Assembly (NCBI GenBank): GCA_002431285.1 | Contig: DJEF01000007.1 | Location: 86,821 to 95,532 of the forward strand | Length of the DNA: 8,712 nt | Reading direction: 5' to 3' | Source of the DNA: Ruminococcaceae bacterium UBA5905 | Lineage (GTDB): Bacteria; Bacillota; Clostridia; Oscillospirales; Acutalibacteraceae | Shown here: one piece after another, positions 5,483 through 8,712 of the stretch | Layout: the number at the start of each line of letters is the position of its first letter | Numbering within the stretch: the stretch's first letter is position 1 | Position numbers and translations under genes: made by a program | Notes under the pieces: generated by a model | What the model was told of the DNA's origin: nothing | What the model saw: only the letters and a program-made list of their open reading frames with translations | Databases searched by the model: none

Positions 5483-7353
5483 ATCAATAGCCGCATGAAC
5501 AGGCCGCCTTGCACGGTGCGGTGCTGAAAGCTGACCTGAGCGCTGGTATCTGCCCAGTACCAATCGGACATGGGCACGCGGGAATGGCTGGTGTGGTACT
5601 CCAGCCATAAGCGGTGGACGATCTCACGGAAATCGGCATCGTTGTCGGCCACACAGGCCACCCAGAGCTGCCAGTCGGATTTCGTATAGGTCTTGCGGCT
5701 GTCCAGCGGGATGCCGTAGGGGAGCTGCTCCCGCTTATAGCGGGCGATCTCACCGGCATAAAAGGAATCCGGCAGCAGCGCCGTGTGCCAGAGTTTATCC
5801 CACACGGCGTTGTATTTGAGACTGAAAGTGCCGGGACGGTCGTAGGCCAACCGGGTGCTGCCGTCCTCATTGGCGGCGCGACGGAGGAACGAGTGCGCGT
5901 AGCGGCGGGCGGTATCCATAGCCCCCTGTGCCTGCAGCGGGTTGCCAAGCTTCTCCTGTATCCGGGCGTATCCGACCAGACCGAAAACCGCCTTCAGCGT
6001 CAGATTGCAGTTATGCGCCAGATGACCGGCAAAATCGTCGGTGCACAGCTGATTTTCCGGATCCTCGCCGTATTGGGCCAGGTAGTTTTTCCATTGCTCT
6101 ATAAGATCTATGTTTTCCCGCACAAAAGGCAGGTGATCCGGCGCATCCGCCAGCGCTGCCATCAGGATGATGATGTTGCCGCATTCCTCCACCGGCATCT
6201 GCAATTCCGGCAGACAGTCGCCGTAGGTCTGCCCGTTGACGAGGGGATAAGTGCCCACATCGTGGGGGGCGAAATCATACTTCCATCCCTCCGACCGGGC
6301 GAAGCGGAATACCGGGCGCAGCATCGCGGCCACCAGCTGCGGATTATACTTGAGATACATGGGTGCGGAGGGATAGGTGATGTCCACGGTGGCGGCACAG
6401 CCGTTGGAGAAACACTCCTTGGAGATATACAGAAGATTCCCGTCGGGAGCGACAGCCAGCTTGTGTCCGGCCATGATCTGCCGATAGGCCAGTTCCAGCA
6501 GTTCGGCGTATTCCGTGCCGCCCTTTTCCGTGGCCTCCCGGCGCATACCATCGGAGAAATCCCGGCAGCGCTGCATCAAGACCGGGTATTCCGCCATCGC
6601 TTCGGCAATGGCCGCTTCGATGGTCTTGCCGTCTTTTTTCCAATAGGCTTGAACCGGCTGGTGGAAGTATTCCAGACAGTAGCCGTCGTCATAGGCGAAG
6701 GCCACCAGCCGCTCTCCGTCCAGCGGAAAATCGGCGCAGATGCAATACTGCCCGTCCACCACTTCGTCGCCGGTGGTGGCGGCTCCCTCGACCGCCAGAT
6801 AGAAATAGCCCCAGTCGATGCGCACGTTATCGCCGCTGCGGTTGAGGGGATGCTGCACGCCGTTGCCCATCCGCCGGACGGTCATGCCGGGAATGGCCAC
6901 CTCCGCCGACAGAGCGCGGCTCTCGCCGGCTTTATTGAGCACCAGTTCTTCGCTGACGGACAGGTGAACGGATACCTCATGCTGACGCCCGTCCAGCGAT
7001 TCCGCCGACAGATGCAGGTAGCTGACCGGGCGGGAGGCATAGTACAGGTCCTCAACCAGCATGGGGGAGGTGAACACGGCGGTCAGTCGAATCCGTTCGT
7101 CGGCAAACGTATAGGTGGTGCTGCACGCATCCAGGCTCATGGAGATTTGGGGCAGTGCAGGAATTTCGTGGGCGCTGTCATCTTTTAGACCCATAAAGCG
7201 CCGCACGTCTCCGTCGATGGTGATGAGTCCCAGCAGCCCATTGGGGCTGCCGGTCCAGTGATACGGTTTGCAGGAATACAGTTCGTCCCGACTCCACACG
7301 GAAAAATAGGGATCGACCGCGATCAGCGGTATGGCTGGGGGACGCATAGGCAT
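5476..7353 (-). CDS. GtaA/DUF4965-family protein (glutaminase A-like, function unproven)
   Basis: A 625-residue protein that matches the superfamily named after Aspergillus oryzae glutaminase GtaA. The N-terminal domain shows the DUF4964-type opening IPLIAVDPYFSVWSRDEL (8-25) and HWTGSPNGLLGLITIDG (32-48). A beta-rich GtaA_N (DUF5127) section runs to about 230. The six-hairpin helical domain (DUF4965) follows, with ECFSNGCAATVD (313-324), YDFAPHDVGTYP (359-370), MPVEECGNIIILMAAL (386-401) and LCTDDFAGHLAHN (436-448). The GtaA_C (DUF1793) end includes KYNAVWDKLW (513-522) and SDWQLWVA (559-566). The start at 7353 is chosen because GAGGAG lies 8 bases upstream; a longer frame to 7476 would cross the promoter region. 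No signal peptide is present, unlike the secreted fungal enzyme, so it acts inside the cell. Glutamine hydrolysis is known only for the fungal namesake. The helical toroid fold and the AraC and GH36 neighbours would suit a glycoside hydrolase-like role. Family call is firm, activity open. Confidence 0.85.
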   Translation of the reverse strand: MPMRPPAIPLIAVDPYFSVWSRDELYSCKPYHWTGSPNGLLGLITIDGDVRRFMGLKDDSAHEIPALPQISMSLDACSTTYTFADERIRLTAVFTSPMLVEDLYYASRPVSYLHLSAESLDGRQHEVSVHLSVSEELVLNKAGESRALSAEVAIPGMTVRRMGNGVQHPLNRSGDNVRIDWGYFYLAVEGAATTGDEVVDGQYCICADFPLDGERLVAFAYDDGYCLEYFHQPVQAYWKKDGKTIEAAIAEAMAEYPVLMQRCRDFSDGMRREATEKGGTEYAELLELAYRQIMAGHKLAVAPDGNLLYISKECFSNGCAATVDITYPSAPMYLKYNPQLVAAMLRPVFRFARSEGWKYDFAPHDVGTYPLVNGQTYGDCLPELQMPVEECGNIIILMAALADAPDHLPFVRENIDLIEQWKNYLAQYGEDPENQLCTDDFAGHLAHNCNLTLKAVFGLVGYARIQEKLGNPLQAQGAMDTARRYAHSFLRRAANEDGSTRLAYDRPGTFSLKYNAVWDKLWHTALLPDSFYAGEIARYKREQLPYGIPLDSRKTYTKSDWQLWVACVADNDADFREIVHRLWLEYHTSHSRVPMSDWYWADTSAQVSFQHRTVQGGLFMRLLME

Positions 7354-7361
7354 ACAAAACA

Positions 7362-7367
7362 CTCCTC
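7362..7367 (-). promoter_or_regulatory. Ribosome binding site that fixes the GtaA-like start at 7353
   Basis: Read on the - strand, GAGGAG stands 8 bases before ATGCCTATG. The first ATG (7353) has the better spacing; the second, two codons on (7347), is a possible alternative. The conserved family sequence begins a few residues later (PAIPLIAVDP), so nothing is lost by dropping the 41-residue upstream extension. Confidence 0.8.
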
Positions 7368-7396
7368 TTGTAAAATGAATGCTATTATGATACAAT
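7368..7396 (+). promoter_or_regulatory. Sigma-A type promoter of the AraC-family gene
   Basis: A -35 box TTGTAA (7368-7373, 4 of 6 to TTGACA) and a -10 box TACAAT (7391-7396, 5 of 6 to TATAAT) are separated by exactly 17 bases. TG at 7388-7389 gives an extended -10. Transcription would start near 7403, leaving a leader of about 45 bases before the GTG start. The promoter begins inside the ribosome-site region of the divergent gene, so the two promoters must overlap. Confidence 0.75.
7384..7389 (-). promoter_or_regulatory. Possible -10 box for the GtaA-like gene
   Basis: On the - strand this reads CATAAT, 5 of 6 to TATAAT. It would start transcription about 25 bases before the start codon. 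No good -35 box is found 16-18 bases upstream, where the sequence reads around TGCTTT. A weak -35 is common at promoters that need an AraC-type activator. The box overlaps the spacer and extended -10 of the regulator's own promoter. Confidence 0.4.
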
Positions 7397-7422
7397 AGAA
7401 AAGATGAAAGCACCATAGAAAA
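7393..7422. promoter_or_regulatory. 20-bp-spaced direct repeat, candidate AraC-type operator
   Basis: CAATAGAAAA (7393-7402) and CCATAGAAAA (7413-7422) agree at 9 of 10 bases and are offset by 20 bp, about two helical turns. AraC-family proteins typically bind such directly repeated half-sites. The first copy overlaps the -10 and start region of the regulator gene, which would allow autorepression. Both lie upstream of the -10 of the divergent GtaA-like gene, where an activator would sit. The repeat is seen; binding is inferred. Confidence 0.5.
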
Positions 7423-7435
7423 ATTCAGCTCAAAA

Positions 7436-7441
7436 GTGAGG
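7436..7441 (+). promoter_or_regulatory. Ribosome binding site supporting a GTG start at 7449
   Basis: GTGAGG lies 7 bases before the GTG at 7449. No ATG occurs in frame between the promoter and the conserved sequence; the first in-frame ATG is at codon 21 and would remove the start of the sensor domain. The GTG start is therefore preferred. Confidence 0.7.
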
Positions 7442-7448
7442 AAAACCA

Positions 7449-8249
7449 GTGAAAGAGGATACGATCTGCTTTGCATCCGCCGGACGGCGGCTGCCGCTGT
7501 ATGTAACGATGGCCGGGGTCACTTACCCGGACAGCAGTTACCGTATTCACCGGGATCGGTCCGATACCGTCGTGGTAGAGTATGTACTGGCAGGATTGGG
7601 GTATATTACCGTAGGGGATAAATATGAGGCGGTCGGGCAGGATCAGGTTTATATTCTGCATGAGGGCGAACGGCACGATTACTATGCCGATGCGGAGCAG
7701 CCCTATAAAAAGGTGTTTCTCAATGTGTCGGGGGCGCTGGCCACAGAGCTGCTGACTGCTTATCAGCTCAAGGAGCGCTATATCTTCCCCGGCGGTGGTA
7801 CGAAGCCTCTGTTTGAGCAGGTACGGGGATTGTTGTCTGCACCGCTGACCGAGGAGGAGCGCCAGCTGCGCCTGTGCGGGCTGTATGTGGAGATTCTGGG
7901 ACGGTTGCGGCTGGATGAGGCTCAGGAAAAGCACCCCTCGGAGGCGCAGCAGCTCAAGCGGTATATGGACGAACGCTTATCCCGGATGGTCAGTGCCCGG
8001 GAGCTGGCGGAACAGATCTATCGGTCACCGGACTACTGCCAGAAGCTGTTCAAGCGGGAATACGGAACGACGCCTTACGACTATCAGCTGCGCCGTAAAA
8101 TGCGGGCCGCCTGTCGTCTGCTGACCAGCACTACGCTGCCGGTGGGAGAAATCGCCGCTCGCTTGGGCTATGAGGACGCCCAGTATTTCTCCAACCTGTT
8201 TCGGCGGAAGATGGGGTGCTCGCCGCGGGAATATCGAAAACGGGAGTGA
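7449..8249 (+). CDS. AraC-family transcriptional regulator with cupin sensor domain
   Basis: A 266-residue two-domain regulator of normal family length. The N-terminal half (about 25-95) is a cupin-like AraC ligand-binding domain, with H34, LAGLGYITVGDKYEAVG (47-63) and LHEGERHDYY (70-79). The C-terminal AraC/XylS DNA-binding domain (about 165-264) has two helix-turn-helix units: ARELAEQIYRSPDYCQKLFKREYG (183-206) and VGEIAARLGYEDAQYFSNLF (232-251), ending in the hallmark GCSPREYRK (256-264). The C-terminal half is close to consensus. It is transcribed divergently from the GtaA-like gene with 95 bases between the start codons, the usual layout of a local sugar-responsive activator. Its effector, probably a sugar, is unknown. 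It would be expected to control the GtaA-like gene and perhaps GH36 behind it, and may repress itself. Confidence 0.93.
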   Translation: MKEDTICFASAGRRLPLYVTMAGVTYPDSSYRIHRDRSDTVVVEYVLAGLGYITVGDKYEAVGQDQVYILHEGERHDYYADAEQPYKKVFLNVSGALATELLTAYQLKERYIFPGGGTKPLFEQVRGLLSAPLTEEERQLRLCGLYVEILGRLRLDEAQEKHPSEAQQLKRYMDERLSRMVSARELAEQIYRSPDYCQKLFKREYGTTPYDYQLRRKMRAACRLLTSTTLPVGEIAARLGYEDAQYFSNLFRRKMGCSPREYRKRE

Positions 8250-8310
8250 TGGGCCACTCATCGAAATACCTACCTCTTCAATAGGCAATATAGTGTGTAC
8301 AAAAAGGCAG

Positions 8311-8339
8311 TTGTCTTTTGCTAACCGATGGAGTATAAT
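8311..8339 (+). promoter_or_regulatory. Sigma-A promoter of the copper ATPase gene
   Basis: TTGTCT (8311-8316, 4 of 6 to TTGACA) and a perfect TATAAT (8334-8339) are 17 bases apart. Transcription should start near 8346, leaving a short leader of about 26 bases. CAAAA (8300-8304) and TTTTG (8316-8320) form a short inverted repeat over the -35 box that could be a repressor site, but it does not match the known CopY cop box, and no long MerR-type spacer is present. The 122 bases from 8250 to 8371 otherwise hold a weak GAGTG/CACTC hairpin (8244-8259) without a T run, so no convincing terminator for the AraC gene is seen. Confidence 0.8.
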
Positions 8340-8371
8340 GGGAACAGATTCCTTGGAAGGGAAGTGGATGT

Positions 8372-8712
8372 ATGGAACAATACGATGTGACCGGGATGAC
8401 TTGTGCCGCCTGCAGTGCTCGGGTGGAAAAGGCGGTGCGGGCGGTGCCGGGGGTGACGGAGTGCGCGGTCAGCTTGCTGACCAACTCCATGTCGGTAGAG
8501 GGCACGGCCGATCCCCGGACCGTGGTGGCCGCGGTGCAGGCGGCAGGCTACGGCGCGGCGGTCAAGGGAGCGCAGAAGTCGTCGGACGCGACGGACAAGC
8601 TGACAGACCGCGAAACCCCGGCGCTGTTGCGGCGGCTGGTCTCCTCGGTGGTGTTTCTGCTGGTGCTGATGTATATTTCCATGGGGCATATGATGTGGGG
8701 CTGGCCGCTGCC
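8372..8712 (+). CDS. copA: Copper-exporting P1B-type ATPase, N-terminal part
   Basis: The first 113 codons of a heavy-metal P-type ATPase that pumps Cu+ out of the cytosol; the frame runs off the window end. Residues 1-68 form one heavy-metal-associated domain with the metal-binding motif GMTCAAC (8-14; Cys11 and Cys14) and VEKAVRAVPGV (18-28). A short linker (69-88) leads to the first membrane helix (about 90-104), followed by MYISMGHMM (100-108), a sequence typical of CopA proteins in Clostridia. The ion-channel CPC motif, phosphorylation DKTGT and ATP-binding domains lie beyond the window. The ATG at 8372 is chosen over an out-of-frame ATG at 8368; GGAAGGG (8355-8361) is the likely ribosome site, at a slightly long spacing. 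It has its own promoter and looks unrelated in function to the AraC-linked genes. Confidence 0.92.
   Translation, partial: MEQYDVTGMTCAACSARVEKAVRAVPGVTECAVSLLTNSMSVEGTADPRTVVAAVQAAGYGAAVKGAQKSSDATDKLTDRETPALLRRLVSSVVFLLVLMYISMGHMMWGWPL

Noticed and set aside
5614..7188. A 524-codon open frame on the + strand opposite the GtaA-like gene
   Set aside because: No recognisable domain and no promoter or ribosome site; it mirrors the high-GC codon pattern of the real gene.
7354..7476. A 41-residue N-terminal extension of the GtaA-like protein with a partly hydrophobic stretch that might look like a signal peptide
   Set aside because: It would be translated from DNA holding the divergent promoters and the start of the regulator gene. 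The clear ribosome site at 7362-7367 belongs to the ATG at 7353, and the extension lacks a lysine/arginine-then-core-then-cleavage pattern.
8244..8259. A GAGTG/CACTC hairpin at the end of the AraC gene as a terminator
   Set aside because: The stem is 5 bp and no T run follows.

Overview
The window reads as a piece of chromosome from a moderately GC-rich Firmicute, most likely a gut-type Clostridium relative (Oscillospirales-like). This rests on the gene style: a lipobox-bearing family 5 binding protein, GGAGG-type ribosome sites, a GTG start, sigma-A promoters and intrinsic terminators. Taxonomy is an inference only. Six protein genes are supported, two of them cut by the window edges. I see no tRNA, rRNA, CRISPR array or transposase.

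Region 1 (1-3261, + strand) is the 3' end of an oligopeptide ABC importer operon. It holds the C-terminal part of an OppD-type ATPase, a complete OppF-type ATPase overlapping it by 8 bases, and, after an 88-base gap with two small hairpins, a complete OppA-type lipoprotein. A strong GC-rich hairpin closes the operon. The permease genes (oppB/oppC type) presumably lie upstream of the window. OppA would capture peptides outside the membrane and the two ATPases would power uptake.

Region 2 (about 3262-5475, - strand) is visibly richer in A+T. It holds a complete GH36 alpha-galactosidase-type gene flanked by inverted repeats on both sides. The 126-base gap upstream of this gene carries a nested pair of inverted repeats, including a textbook terminator hairpin that points the wrong way for the genes on both sides.

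Region 3 (5476-8249) is a divergent pair that is G+C rich again. A 625-residue protein of the fungal 'glutaminase A' (GtaA / DUF4965) superfamily lies on the - strand, and an AraC-family regulator lies on the + strand. The 95 bases between them hold a good promoter for the regulator and a 20-bp-spaced direct repeat that is a plausible AraC-type operator. The GtaA-like and GH36 genes are collinear, and both products lack a signal peptide. The simplest reading is an AraC-controlled intracellular glycoside or glycoconjugate module, but the composition break argues that GH36 joined later.

Region 4 (8250-8712, + strand) is a clear sigma-A promoter followed by the start of a copper-exporting P-type ATPase (CopA), cut by the window end.

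No clearly new multi-gene system is visible. The parts most worth a second look are the GtaA-like protein with its regulator, the repeat structure at the GH36 boundaries, and the hairpins before oppA.
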